A DNA stretch of 64,000 nucleotides, from assembly GCF_000513995.1 (NCBI RefSeq), contig NZ_AZVB01000012.1, forward strand, positions 1 to 64,000, given 5' to 3'. This DNA comes from Pseudoxanthomonas sp. J35 (GTDB lineage: Bacteria > Pseudomonadota > Gammaproteobacteria > Xanthomonadales > Xanthomonadaceae). Below are positions 31,281 through 39,365 of this stretch, piece by piece. The notes beneath the pieces were generated by a model that saw only the letters and a program-made list of their open reading frames with translations, made no database searches and was not told the origin of the DNA. Numbering within the stretch: position 1 is the stretch's first letter; each line of letters opens with the position of its first letter. Position numbers and translations under genes: made by a program.

Positions 31281-32006
31281 ATGAACGACATCCGCCTGGT
31301 CGGCTTCGACGGCGACGATACCCTCTGGCGCAGCGAGGACTACTACCGCGCCGCCGAGAAGCAGTACGAGGAAATCATCGGCCGCTACATCGACCTGCAC
31401 GACGCCGGCACCCTGCGCCACCTGCTGGAGGTCGAGCGCCGCAACCTGCAGGTGTTCGGCTATGGCGTGAAGGGCATGACCCTGTCGATGATCGAGGCGG
31501 CGATCGAACTCACCGATGGCCGCATCGCTGCGCGCGACCTGCAGCAGGTAGTCGAGATCGGCCGCGCCACCCTGCAGCATCCGGTCGAACTGATCGACGG
31601 CATCCGCGGCGCGGTCGAGCAGATCGCCGCCGAACTGCCGGTGGTGCTGATCACCAAGGGCGACCTGTTCCACCAGGAAGCCAAGATCGCCGCCTCCGGG
31701 CTGGCCGACCTGTTCCCGCGCATCGAGATCGTGTCGGAGAAGGATCCGGCGACCTATGCGCGCGTGCTGTCGGAGTTCGGCATCGACGCCTCGCAGTTCG
31801 TGATGGTCGGCAACTCGCTGCGCTCGGACATCGAGCCGGTGGTGCGGCTGGGCGGCTGGGGCGTGCACATCCCCTACGCGATCACCTGGGCGCACGAGGC
31901 CGAACACGGCCTGGCCGGAGCGCATCCGCGGGTGCAGTCGGTGGAGCACGCCGCGCAGCTGCCGCAGGCCATCGGCCGCATCGTGGCTGGCGAAGTCGCC
32001 GGCTGA
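31281..32006 (+). CDS. HAD-superfamily hydrolase
   Basis: The 241-residue protein has HAD motif I as FDGDDTLW (residues 9-16) instead of the commoner DxDGT, motif II as VVLITKGD, a motif III lysine in VSEKDPATYARVL and motif IV as MVGNSLRSDIEP. The cap domain lies between motifs I and II (about residues 20-100), giving subfamily I. Such enzymes are usually phosphatases acting on small phosphorylated metabolites; the substrate is not evident. The ATG follows GGACC. A gene of unknown function follows 11 bp downstream. Confidence 0.88.
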   Translation: MNDIRLVGFDGDDTLWRSEDYYRAAEKQYEEIIGRYIDLHDAGTLRHLLEVERRNLQVFGYGVKGMTLSMIEAAIELTDGRIAARDLQQVVEIGRATLQHPVELIDGIRGAVEQIAAELPVVLITKGDLFHQEAKIAASGLADLFPRIEIVSEKDPATYARVLSEFGIDASQFVMVGNSLRSDIEPVVRLGGWGVHIPYAITWAHEAEHGLAGAHPRVQSVEHAAQLPQAIGRIVAGEVAG

Positions 32007-32017
32007 GGCGCGGCACA

Positions 32018-32659
32018 ATGGCCCCCATGCCCGGTTCCCGCGCCCAGTCCTTCCCGCGCCGTCGCCCTCGCTGCCTGCTGCCGATGTTTTGCCTGGCTGC
32101 CTGCGTGGCCCTGGCCCCGGCAGCATTCGCCCAGGAGGGTGTCCGCAGTGGCGCCGGGACTGCGGCGGCCGAAGCCGCGGCGCGGCCCGCGCGCAGCACC
32201 GGCGACGCCTGGCTTGACGGCCGCCTGGTCGACATCGACCGTTACGCCGCGCGCTACCCGGACGCCTTCGCCGACGAACTGGAGCGCTACGCCGGCGTGC
32301 CCCGCGCCTACGTCGCCGGCCTGCTCGCGCAGCCGCGCTGGTCCGGCGGCGATGCCTGGTTCGCCTGCTTCCTGGCCCGGGCGGTGCAGGCCACCTGCCG
32401 CAGCGTGGTGCGCACGCGCACCCGCCTCGGCCCGGAGGCCGACTGGGAGGCCGTGGCGGCGGAGTTCGATGCCGCCCCCGGCTCGGACGCCTACGCCAGC
32501 GTGCGCCTGGCCCTGGCCGACAGCTATCGGCGCTGGGACCGCCCGCTGCAGCCCGATGCCGCGCTCAGGCGCGCCCTGCGCGAGCGCGAGGCGGAGGTCG
32601 CCGCCGCCGCGAAAGCCGCCGCTGGTTCGAAGGGCACGGCGGGAGCCACGGCCCGCTGA
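32018..32659 (+). CDS. Secreted hypothetical protein
   Basis: The 213-residue product has a signal peptide after a basic N-terminus (LLPMFCLAACVALAPAAFAQE). The mature protein is helical, with the segments VDIDRYAARYPDAFADEL, VPRAYVAGLLAQPRWSGGD and FACFLARAVQATC, and two cysteines that may pair. The C-terminus is rich in Arg, Glu and Ala. No family is recognised, though a helical region of this kind is found in conserved proteins of the Xanthomonadaceae. The ATG at 32018 was taken; the ATG at 32027 is equally possible. It follows the HAD gene by 11 bp. Confidence 0.65.
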   Translation: MAPMPGSRAQSFPRRRPRCLLPMFCLAACVALAPAAFAQEGVRSGAGTAAAEAAARPARSTGDAWLDGRLVDIDRYAARYPDAFADELERYAGVPRAYVAGLLAQPRWSGGDAWFACFLARAVQATCRSVVRTRTRLGPEADWEAVAAEFDAAPGSDAYASVRLALADSYRRWDRPLQPDAALRRALREREAEVAAAAKAAAGSKGTAGATAR

Positions 32660-32779
32660 CCCGGCTGGTCTGCCGGCGGACAGGCGCGGGCGTGTAACCT
32701 AGCGCCCCTCCACGTGACCGCCGCGGCGCCCAGGCGCCCCGCCGTGCCGTGGCTCCCGTCCCGCCGCACATCACGCACC

Positions 32780-33811
32780 ATGGTCGCCCACGTTCCCGAT
32801 ACCGCCACCCCTCCGGCCGCCGGCCCGCGCCACCTGGCGCAGGCGCGGCTGAGCGTGGCGCCGATGATGGACTGGACCGACCGCCACTGCCGGGTCTTCC
32901 ACCGCCTGCTGGCGCCGAACGCCCGCCTGTACACCGAGATGGTCCACGCCAATGCGGTGGTCCTGGGCGACCGCGAGCGGCTGCTGGGCTTCGACCCGGT
33001 CGAGCACCCGGTGGCCCTGCAGCTGGGCGGCAGCGAGCCGGAAGCGCTGGCCCAGGCCGCGCGGATCGGCGCGGAGTGGGGTTACGACGAGGTCAACCTC
33101 AACTGCGGCTGCCCGTCCGACCGGGTCCAGGCCGGGCGATTCGGCGCCTGCCTGATGCGCGAGCCGTCGCTGGTGGCCGAGTGCGTGGCGGCGATGGCCG
33201 CCGCCAGCCCCGTGCCGGTGACGGTGAAGTGCCGGCTGGGCGTGGACGACGACCACGAGTACGAACGCTTCGAGGCGTTCGTCGATACCGTGGCCGCGGC
33301 CGGCTGCGCCACCTTCGTGGTGCATGCGCGCAATGCCTGGCTGCAGGGCCTGTCGCCGAAAGAGAACCGCGAGGTTCCGCCGCTGCGCTACGACTGGGCC
33401 TGGCGGCTCAAGGCCGGGCGGCCTGGCCTGCAGGTGCTGGTCAACGGCGGCATCGCCACGGTCGAGCAGGCGCAGGCCCAGCTGGCCCATGTCGACGGGG
33501 TGATGGTCGGCCGCGCCGCCTACCACGACCCCTACGTGCTGCACGCCATGGACGTGGCCCTGCATGGTGGCCAGCTGCGTCCCCGCGACGAACTGCTGCG
33601 CGCGCTGCGGCCCTACGTCGAGGCCCAGCTGGCCCGCGGGGTCGAGCTCAAGCACATCGTCCGCCACGTGCTGGGCCTGTTCCATGGCCAGCCGGGCGGG
33701 CGCGCGTTCCGCCAGGTGCTCAGCGAGGGAGCGCACCGCGAAGGCGCCGGCTGGGAGCTGGTCGAGCGCGCGCTGCAGGCCACCGCCAGCCCGCGGCGGG
33801 CCGCCGCGTGA
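32780..33811 (+). CDS. dusA: tRNA-dihydrouridine(20/20a) synthase DusA
   Basis: The 343-residue flavoenzyme reduces uridine to dihydrouridine at positions 20/20a of the tRNA D-loop using FMN and NADPH. It has the TIM-barrel start LSVAPMMDWTDRHCRVFHR, the catalytic cysteine in NLNCGCPSDRVQAGRFGA, FMN-binding motifs VKCRLGVDD and NGGIAT, and the DusA-type VHARNAWLQGLSPKENR. The C-terminal helical domain (residues 250-335) binds tRNA. The length fits the family. The ATG at 32780 gives the family-like start; in-frame codons from 32714 precede it without a ribosome site. Confidence 0.93.
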   Translation: MVAHVPDTATPPAAGPRHLAQARLSVAPMMDWTDRHCRVFHRLLAPNARLYTEMVHANAVVLGDRERLLGFDPVEHPVALQLGGSEPEALAQAARIGAEWGYDEVNLNCGCPSDRVQAGRFGACLMREPSLVAECVAAMAAASPVPVTVKCRLGVDDDHEYERFEAFVDTVAAAGCATFVVHARNAWLQGLSPKENREVPPLRYDWAWRLKAGRPGLQVLVNGGIATVEQAQAQLAHVDGVMVGRAAYHDPYVLHAMDVALHGGQLRPRDELLRALRPYVEAQLARGVELKHIVRHVLGLFHGQPGGRAFRQVLSEGAHREGAGWELVERALQATASPRRAAA

Positions 33812-34040
33812 GCCAGCGCCCCGGGTGTGGCCGGTATAGGCATCGGCGGGGCGGCACGCTACCGTATGGCGGTGTCCACTTGCCGCTCACCAGGCTGAAC
33901 CGGGGCGTCCCGCCATGTGGATAAGTTCAGACCGGATTCACCGCTTTCTAACGACCATCTTCGCCCAGCCCATGCATTGGCCAGTCCGCCGTCCCACGGC
34001 GACATTTGCCATTGCCGCCAGAGTCCGTTAGGAAGTCGTG

Positions 34041-34496
34041 ATGCCACGCCTGTTCCGCCTGATGATCGCCATGCTCCCGCTCGCGCTGGGCACGGCCACC
34101 GTGGGCGCGCAGGAGGCCCGTCCTGGCGGCCGGGGCGGCCCGCACATGGAGCGTCCGCAGGTCCAGCCGTCGAACCAGGGGCCGCGCGAGGTGCGTCCCC
34201 GCGAGTCGCTGATGCAGCAGCCGCCGCGCCGGCGCGACCCGGAGCCGTCCTTCGCCCCGCAACCACCGCCGCCGCAGTCGCAGCCCCAGGCGCAGGAGCG
34301 GCGTTCGATGTCCGACGCCATCCGCCACGTGCAGCGCGCCACCGGCGGCCAGATCCTCAGCGCCGAGCAGGTTCCGTTCGAGGGTCGTAACATCACCCGG
34401 GTGAAGTACATGGACGAGCGGGGCCGGGTCCGCTATATGGACGCTCCAGGGACGTCCGAGCGACGCCCGCGACGCGCCGATAACGACACCCCATAG
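34041..34496 (+). CDS. Secreted PepSY-like protein upstream of phoP-phoQ
   Basis: The 151-residue protein has a signal peptide (LMIAMLPLALGTATVGAQ), a long proline/arginine/glutamine-rich region (residues 25-90) and a C-terminal PepSY-like module (SMSDAIRHVQRATGGQILSA, then RNITRVKYMDERGRVRYM). PepSY modules occur next to two-component systems and are thought to influence protease or sensor activity outside the cytoplasm. The gene lies 81 bp before phoP on the same strand, so it probably belongs to that transcript. The role as an input to the sensor is inferred. An in-frame GTG at 34038 is an alternative start. Confidence 0.75.
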   Translation: MPRLFRLMIAMLPLALGTATVGAQEARPGGRGGPHMERPQVQPSNQGPREVRPRESLMQQPPRRRDPEPSFAPQPPPPQSQPQAQERRSMSDAIRHVQRATGGQILSAEQVPFEGRNITRVKYMDERGRVRYMDAPGTSERRPRRADNDTP

Positions 34497-34577
34497 AGAC
34501 TGGCCGGTGCCGCCTGGGGCCGGCCCAGGGGAAGCCCTGGCAAGATCCCACACAGAAAACCGCAACAGGGAGAGTGC

Positions 34578-35261
34578 ATGCGAATCCTTCTGGTCGAAGA
34601 CGAAGCCCCGCTGCGCGAGACGCTCGCCGCGCGCCTGAAGCGCGAAGGCTTTGCGGTCGACGCCGCCCAGGACGGTGAGGAAGGCCTGTACATGGGCCGT
34701 GAGGTCCCGTTCGACGTGGCCATCATCGACCTGGGCCTGCCGAAGATGTCGGGCATGGAACTGGTGAAGGCGCTCCGCGACGAGGGCAAGAACTTCCCGG
34801 TGCTGATCCTGACTGCCCGTTCCAGCTGGCAGGACAAGGTCGAGGGCCTCAAGCAGGGCGCCGACGACTACCTGGTCAAGCCGTTCCACGTCGAGGAACT
34901 GCTGGCGCGCCTCAACGCGCTGGTGCGCCGCGCCGCCGGCTGGTCCAAGCCGGTGCTCGAATGCGGCCCGGTGGCGCTGGACCTGGCCGCGCAGACGGTG
35001 TCGGTCAACGGCAGCAACGTCGACCTGACCAGCTACGAGTACAAGGTCCTTGAGTACCTGATGATGCACGCCGGCGAACTGGTCTCGAAGGCCGACCTCA
35101 CCGAGCACATCTACCAGCAGGACTTCGACCGTGACTCCAACGTGCTGGAGGTCTTCATCGGCCGCCTGCGCAAGAAGCTGGATCCGGATGGCGAGCTGAA
35201 GCCGATCGAGACCGTGCGCGGCCGCGGCTACCGGTTCGCGATCCCGCGTACCGACGGCTGA
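34578..35261 (+). CDS. phoP: Response regulator PhoP (OmpR family)
   Basis: The 227-residue protein has a receiver domain (residues 1-118) with acidic pocket VEDE, phosphoacceptor Asp51 in IIDLGLPKMSG, T/S in LTARSS and Lys in LVKPFHVEELLARL. The C-terminal winged-helix domain (125-222) shows TSYEYKVLEYLM and a recognition helix region RDSNVLEVFIGRLRKKL, ending ETVRGRGYRF. It matches PhoP-type regulators of Xanthomonadaceae, which respond to low Mg2+ or antimicrobial peptides and affect virulence genes in plant pathogens. It is paired with the kinase gene 30 bp downstream. Confidence 0.92.
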   Translation: MRILLVEDEAPLRETLAARLKREGFAVDAAQDGEEGLYMGREVPFDVAIIDLGLPKMSGMELVKALRDEGKNFPVLILTARSSWQDKVEGLKQGADDYLVKPFHVEELLARLNALVRRAAGWSKPVLECGPVALDLAAQTVSVNGSNVDLTSYEYKVLEYLMMHAGELVSKADLTEHIYQQDFDRDSNVLEVFIGRLRKKLDPDGELKPIETVRGRGYRFAIPRTDG

Positions 35262-35291
35262 TCCGCGACCGGCGGAGGCCCAGGGGAACCG

Positions 35292-36710
35292 GTGGAGCGC
35301 AGTCGATTCGGGTTCCGGCCATGGCGGCCGCGCTCGCTCAAGGCACGCCAGCTCACCGCGGCCAGCATCAGCCTGGTCGCGTTCCTCATGCTCGCCGGCT
35401 ACGCGCTGGACCGGGCCTTCGCCGAGACGGCGGAGGCCAACCTGCGGCAGCGCCTGAAGAGCTACGCGATGGCCTATGTCGACAACATCGACTTCGGCCG
35501 CGACGGTTCGCTGTACACGCCTGACGTCGGCCCGGACCCGCGTTTCCACCGGCCTGGCAGCGGTCTCTACGCCGAGGTGCTGATGCCCAACGGGCACTGG
35601 GCCTCGCTGTCGGCCGACGGCCCGCTGTTGCCGGAAGTGCCCGGGCAGCTGGCGCCGCGCGAGGAACGCTTCGACGGCCCGCTGGCGATGACCCAGATCG
35701 ACGGCAGCCCTGGCGAGGTCTACCGCTACGGCATCGGCCTGGTCTGGGCCGAGCGCGGTCCGGACAACGAGTTCCCGTACACCATCTTCGTGATGGAGGA
35801 CGCGCAGATCCTGGCCGCCCAGGTACGCGTGTTCCGCGCCGCGCTGTGGGTGTATCTCGGCGGCGCGGGCCTGTTCCTGCTGCTGCTGCAGGTGGTGATC
35901 CTCAACTGGAGCCTGCGCCCGCTGCAGCGGGTGATCGCCGAGCTGACCAAGGTCCAGCGCGGCCAGCTGCAGCGCATGAGCGAGCGCCATCCGCGCGAAC
36001 TGGAACCGCTGACCGAGAGCATCAACGCGCTGATCGATTCGGAGCGCGAGAACCTGGAGCGCCAGCGCAACACGCTGGCCGACCTGGCGCACAGCCTGAA
36101 GACGCCGCTGGCGGTGCTGCGCACGCAGCTGGACGCGGGTGCCGGCGAGGGGGCGCTGCGCCAGGAGCTGGACGCGCAGCTCAAGCGCATGAACGACCTG
36201 GTCTCGTACCAGCTGGCGCGTGCGGCGTCCGGCGGCCACAAGCTGTTCTCGGCGCCGGTGCCGATCGAGTCCACCGCCGAGGAGATCGTGCGCGGGCTGG
36301 AGAAGGTGTACGCGGGCAAGAACGTGCTGTGCGAGTTCGAGATCGCCCCCGGCGTGCAGTTCTACGGCGAGGCCGGCGACCTGCAGGAGCTGCTCGGCAA
36401 CCTGCTGGAGAACGCCTTCAAGTGGGCGCGCCGCCGCGTCCTGCTGACCGCCCGTCCCGGCCCTGCCGCGCCCAACCGCCGCGCCGGCCTGATGCTGGCG
36501 GTGGAGGACGACGGCCCCGGCATCGCCCCCGAGGACGTGGCCAAGGTCCTGCAGCGCGGCGTCCGCGGCGACGAGCGCGTGCAGGGCCACGGCATCGGCC
36601 TGTCGATCGTGCAGGACCTGGTCCGCGACTACCGCGGCGAACTGCAGGTCGGCCGCTCCCAGGAACTGGGCGGCGCCAAGTTCGAAGTGACCCTCCCCCC
36701 GGGCCTCTGA
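35292..36710 (+). CDS. phoQ: Sensor histidine kinase PhoQ
   Basis: The 472-residue kinase has two membrane helices (about residues 20-45 and 185-205) flanking an extracytoplasmic sensor domain with an acidic patch (LPEVPGQLAPREERFDGP). A HAMP region follows (WSLRPLQRVIAELTKVQRG). The H-box is LADLAHSLKTPLAVLR with the phosphorylated His267. The ATPase domain has N (GNLLENAFKWA), G1 (DDGPGIAPED) and G2 (GHGIGLSIV) motifs. It starts with GTG at 35292 after an AGGGGAACC ribosome site. It is paired with PhoP. Autophosphorylation and transfer to Asp51 of PhoP are expected from the family. Confidence 0.9.
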   Translation: MERSRFGFRPWRPRSLKARQLTAASISLVAFLMLAGYALDRAFAETAEANLRQRLKSYAMAYVDNIDFGRDGSLYTPDVGPDPRFHRPGSGLYAEVLMPNGHWASLSADGPLLPEVPGQLAPREERFDGPLAMTQIDGSPGEVYRYGIGLVWAERGPDNEFPYTIFVMEDAQILAAQVRVFRAALWVYLGGAGLFLLLLQVVILNWSLRPLQRVIAELTKVQRGQLQRMSERHPRELEPLTESINALIDSERENLERQRNTLADLAHSLKTPLAVLRTQLDAGAGEGALRQELDAQLKRMNDLVSYQLARAASGGHKLFSAPVPIESTAEEIVRGLEKVYAGKNVLCEFEIAPGVQFYGEAGDLQELLGNLLENAFKWARRRVLLTARPGPAAPNRRAGLMLAVEDDGPGIAPEDVAKVLQRGVRGDERVQGHGIGLSIVQDLVRDYRGELQVGRSQELGGAKFEVTLPPGL

Positions 36711-36751
36711 GCCCGCAGCTGCGCAGCCCCCAACCCGGTGGGACGCCAACC

Positions 36752-36774
36752 GTAGAGTCGGGCTTGCCCGACTC
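36752..36774. repeat. GTAG-type palindromic repeat
   Basis: GTAGAGTCGGGC-TT-GCCCGACTC has the same core as the element at 8328-8367, but the right arm ends early (CCCACG instead of TAC). It lies 42 bp after the phoQ stop. Confidence 0.75.
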
Positions 36775-36805
36775 CCACGCCGGATGTCGCAGCGCGCGCG
36801 AAAAG

Positions 36806-37118
36806 CAGCGCGGCAAGCCCCGCTCTACAGAAGGGCGCAGCACGCCAAAGCCCCCCTCCCGGAGGGAGAGGGGAAGAGAACGAAGCCACGACCGGAACGC
36901 CCCCGCGCTGCCGCGGCTCCGTCCGGGCCCGTCACCTTCCCCAGCGGATCGCAGTGACGCGTAAGGCAGCAGGCGCGTGGCGACGCGCCAGACGGCGCCA
37001 GCGCCCTGGTGCATTCCCGGCGCGGACGCGGAACCGCGCGATGCGCCATGCCACCGCGCTGCCGCGGCTCCGCCGAAGCCGACCACCCAGACGCCGTTGC
37101 TTCTGCCACGGCAGTTGC
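36806..37118 (-). repeat. Composite dispersed repeat, copy B
   Basis: Read on the minus strand, the modules follow the order of copy A at 12029-12270: AGCAACGGCG, GGCTTCGGCGGAGCCGCGG, GCATCGCGCGGTTCCGCGTC, a spacer, TCGTGGCTTCGTTCT, then a GTAG palindrome with core GTAGAGCGGGGCTT (36807-36828). Its spacer is about 70 bp longer than in copy A and contains a second GGACGGAGCCGCGGCAGC. It lacks the long 11/17-bp tandem array and has only a single AAGGCAACGG beyond the end. Confidence 0.7.
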
Positions 37119-37218
37119 CGTTGCCTTGCAGGACGAACGGCAGGCACCTGGTCCGGCGACAGGCGAAGCGTCCCCGGATGCGGCCCCATCCGGGCGACGC
37201 GTACTGCGCTTGAGGCGG

Positions 37219-37977
37219 TCAGCCCGCCCGCATCGGGGAGGGGCCGTAGAACCGCGCCAGGTGCGCCGCCACTTCCGGCATCGCCTCCTCCAGCACCTCC
37301 GGCGCCGAGAAGTGGTACTCCGTGCACACCGCGAAGAACTCCTCCGGCGCCTCGGCCGCGTACGGATCGATCGCCATCTCCCGTCCCGCATCCACCTCGG
37401 CGCAGAACGCGTCGTACGCCCGCTGGAAATCCCGCGCCCATTGCCGGTACCAGCCCGAAGGCAGCGGCGGCGTCCCGTCCAGCTCGCCGTCCAGCACGTC
37501 GAGCTTGTGCGCCATCTCGTGCACGGCCACGCAGAAGCCGGCGTCCGGTTCCGCGAGGTCCGCGCACACGTCGGCCCATGACAGGATCAGCGGGCCGTGG
37601 TCCCAGGCTTCGCCGGCAAGTTCGTCGTCCCATTCGTGCAGCACGCCGGCCGCATCGACATGGCTGCGGCGCACGCGGAACGCATCCGGGTAGACCAGCA
37701 GCTGCGACCAGCCGCGCAGGCCGCCTTCGCCGAATTCCAGCAGGGGCAGACAGCACAGCGCGGCCAGCAGGATGCGCTCGTGGTCGCCCAGCTCCAGGTC
37801 GCCGAGCGGGGTGATGGTCTTCTCGTGGAGGAAGCGCGCGGCCAGGGTGCGCAGGCGTTCGCGGCGCTGCCGGTCGAGCGACGCCGCCCACGGCAGGGCT
37901 TCGCAGGCGGCCTGCCAGGGTTCGTCGGGAATCGTGGGAGCGCGCGGCCGCAGCCAGCGCGAAAGCCTCTTGATCAG
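37219..37977 (-). CDS. mtfA: MtfA-type zinc metallopeptidase (M90 family)
   Basis: The 252-residue protein has the zinc-binding motif HEMAHKLD, with the third ligand in PEEFFAVCTEYHFS, and the N-terminal pattern ERLRTLAARFLHEKTITPLGDLEL of MtfA. In E. coli MtfA binds the repressor Mlc and has aminopeptidase-like activity, linking it to glucose uptake control. No ATG, GTG or TTG lies in frame near the family N-terminus. The CTG at 37977, giving (M)IKRLSRWLR, overlaps the stop of the upstream gene (CTGA) and aligns with the MIKxxW start of the E. coli protein, so a CTG start is proposed. The upstream-extended frame has no support. Confidence 0.85.
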   Translation of the reverse strand: MIKRLSRWLRPRAPTIPDEPWQAACEALPWAASLDRQRRERLRTLAARFLHEKTITPLGDLELGDHERILLAALCCLPLLEFGEGGLRGWSQLLVYPDAFRVRRSHVDAAGVLHEWDDELAGEAWDHGPLILSWADVCADLAEPDAGFCVAVHEMAHKLDVLDGELDGTPPLPSGWYRQWARDFQRAYDAFCAEVDAGREMAIDPYAAEAPEEFFAVCTEYHFSAPEVLEEAMPEVAAHLARFYGPSPMRAG

Positions 37978-38264
37978 CGGAACATGCCCGGCAGGAAACT
38001 GTGCCAGCGCGGGCTGCGGGTGCGCTGCATGACCGCGTCGCCCTCGTTGCCGCCACCACCGCTGCCGGTGGTGCGCGGCACGCTGCGCGCCGCCGGGGGT
38101 ACCGGCGTCCGCGCCTGCGCCGAATCGGCTTCCGCTGCGCTGGCCGGCGCGGAGGCGCGCGCGTACACGCAGGCCCCGTTCTTCGGGGCCAGTTCGTCGT
38201 CGGAAGCCGCCGCCCAGCACAGCGCCGGGACGGCGAGCAGCAGAAGCGGTAGCAGGCGGCGCAT
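37974..38264 (-). CDS. Small secreted protein of unknown function
   Basis: The 96-residue protein has a signal peptide (LLPLLLLAVPALCWAAA), one cysteine in the mature part (NGACVYARA) and a C-terminal half that is basic and glycine-rich (TTGSGGGGNEGDAVMQRTR, ending FLPGMFR). No family is recognised. It is upstream of mtfA and their stop and start overlap, so the two are probably translated from one message. Confidence 0.65.
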   Translation of the reverse strand: MRRLLPLLLLAVPALCWAAASDDELAPKNGACVYARASAPASAAEADSAQARTPVPPAARSVPRTTGSGGGGNEGDAVMQRTRSPRWHSFLPGMFR

Positions 38265-38387
38265 CGGAGGATCCGTCGACCGGGGGCGGGATTGCCTGAC
38301 TATACCGCGCCGGCGGCGTCCCGGCATGTGTCCGCGCCGGCCTCCCGGGCGATAATCGGCGGCCTTGGGCGGACCGGCCCGACGGGG

Positions 38388-39365
38388 GTGGACTTGGACG
38401 ATCGCGAACTGCTGGTCCGGCTGGGCGCCGGCGGGGTCTCCGGCGACGCGCTGGCGCGCGAGGCCGGCATCACCCGTGCCGCCGTCTGGAAGCGGATCCA
38501 GGCCCTGCGCGCGGCCGGCGTGGAGGTGGAGGCGCGGCCCGGACAGGGCTACGCCCTGGTCCGCGCCCCGGACCTGCTCGATGCCGACGCCCTGCGCGCG
38601 GCCCTGCCGCCCTCCGTGGCGGCCGGCCTGGCCTCGCTGGAGGTGGCCTGGAGCGTCGGTTCGACCAATACAGAACTCCTGCATGGGCCGGCGCCGGCCG
38701 CCGGCGCACGAGTGCTGCTGGCCGAGCGCCAGACCGCCGGCCGCGGCCGCCTGGGCCGCGCCTGGACCTCGCCGCTGGGCGCCCAGGTGTGCCTGTCGGT
38801 GCGCCGCGGCTTCGAGGGCGGCCTGGCCCGGTTGGGTGGTCTGGGCCTGGTGGCCGGCGTGGCGGCGGTCGAGGCGCTGCACGACCTCGGCTTCGCCGCG
38901 GCCGGGCTGAAGTGGCCGAACGACGTGGTGGTCGCCGACCGCAAGCTGGCCGGCCTGCTGGTAGAAGGTGGCGGCGAGCATGGCGGGCCGGTCCACGCGG
39001 TGATCGGGCTGGGGCTCAACGTGCGCCTGCCGGCGTCGGCGGGCGCGGCCATCGACCAGCCGTGGACCGACCTGGCGCAGGTGGCCGGTGCGGGCAGCGT
39101 CCCCACCCGCAATGCGATTGCCGCCGCGGTGCTGGCCCGGCTGCTGCCGGCGCTGGACGAGTTCGACCGCGAAGGCCTGGCGCCGTTCCTGCGCCGCTAT
39201 GCACCGCTGGACGCGCTGGCCGGGCGCCCCGTGCGGGTGCTGGGCGGACGCGAGACGATCGAGGGCGAAGCGCTGGGGCTGGCCGCCGACGGCGCCCTGC
39301 GCGTGCGGACCGATGCCGGCGAACGCCTGTTCCACGCGGGCGAAGTGAGCGTGAGGCCACGATGA
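38388..39365 (+). CDS. birA: Biotin--[acetyl-CoA-carboxylase] ligase BirA
   Basis: The 325-residue protein activates biotin with ATP and attaches it to the carboxyl-carrier lysine of acetyl-CoA carboxylase. An N-terminal winged helix (residues 3-62, with ALAREAGITRAAVWKRIQALR) shows that it can also act as a biotin-operon repressor. The catalytic domain has the biotinoyl-AMP loop GRGRLGRAW, the KWPNDVVV motif and GLGLNVRLP. The C-terminal SH3-like domain is present (VRVLGGRETIEGEALGLA). The GTG at 38388 was chosen as the first plausible start before the HTH; a TTG two codons later is possible. The stop overlaps the coaX start (ATGA). Confidence 0.93.
   Translation: MDLDDRELLVRLGAGGVSGDALAREAGITRAAVWKRIQALRAAGVEVEARPGQGYALVRAPDLLDADALRAALPPSVAAGLASLEVAWSVGSTNTELLHGPAPAAGARVLLAERQTAGRGRLGRAWTSPLGAQVCLSVRRGFEGGLARLGGLGLVAGVAAVEALHDLGFAAAGLKWPNDVVVADRKLAGLLVEGGGEHGGPVHAVIGLGLNVRLPASAGAAIDQPWTDLAQVAGAGSVPTRNAIAAAVLARLLPALDEFDREGLAPFLRRYAPLDALAGRPVRVLGGRETIEGEALGLAADGALRVRTDAGERLFHAGEVSVRPR

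Larger units (their letters stand above)
36711..37218. other. 508-bp intergenic region, repeats only
   Basis: No gene is supported here. The region holds GTAG palindromes at 36752-36774 and 36807-36828, then a minus-strand copy of the composite repeat also found at 12029-12270. The stop of phoQ and the stop of mtfA converge on it. No clear T-tailed hairpin terminator is seen; the palindromes may serve that purpose. Confidence 0.7.

Noticed and set aside
33948-36749. Very long open frame on the minus strand opposite phoP and phoQ (933 residues)
   Set aside because: It is the antisense shadow of high-GC coding sequence. The plus-strand products are clear PhoP and PhoQ with all motifs, while the minus product is low in complexity and rich in Arg, Gln and His.
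36954-37581. Open frames over the repeat region after phoQ
   Set aside because: They translate the composite repeat and the antisense of mtfA; no domain is recognised and the sequence recurs at another intergenic site.
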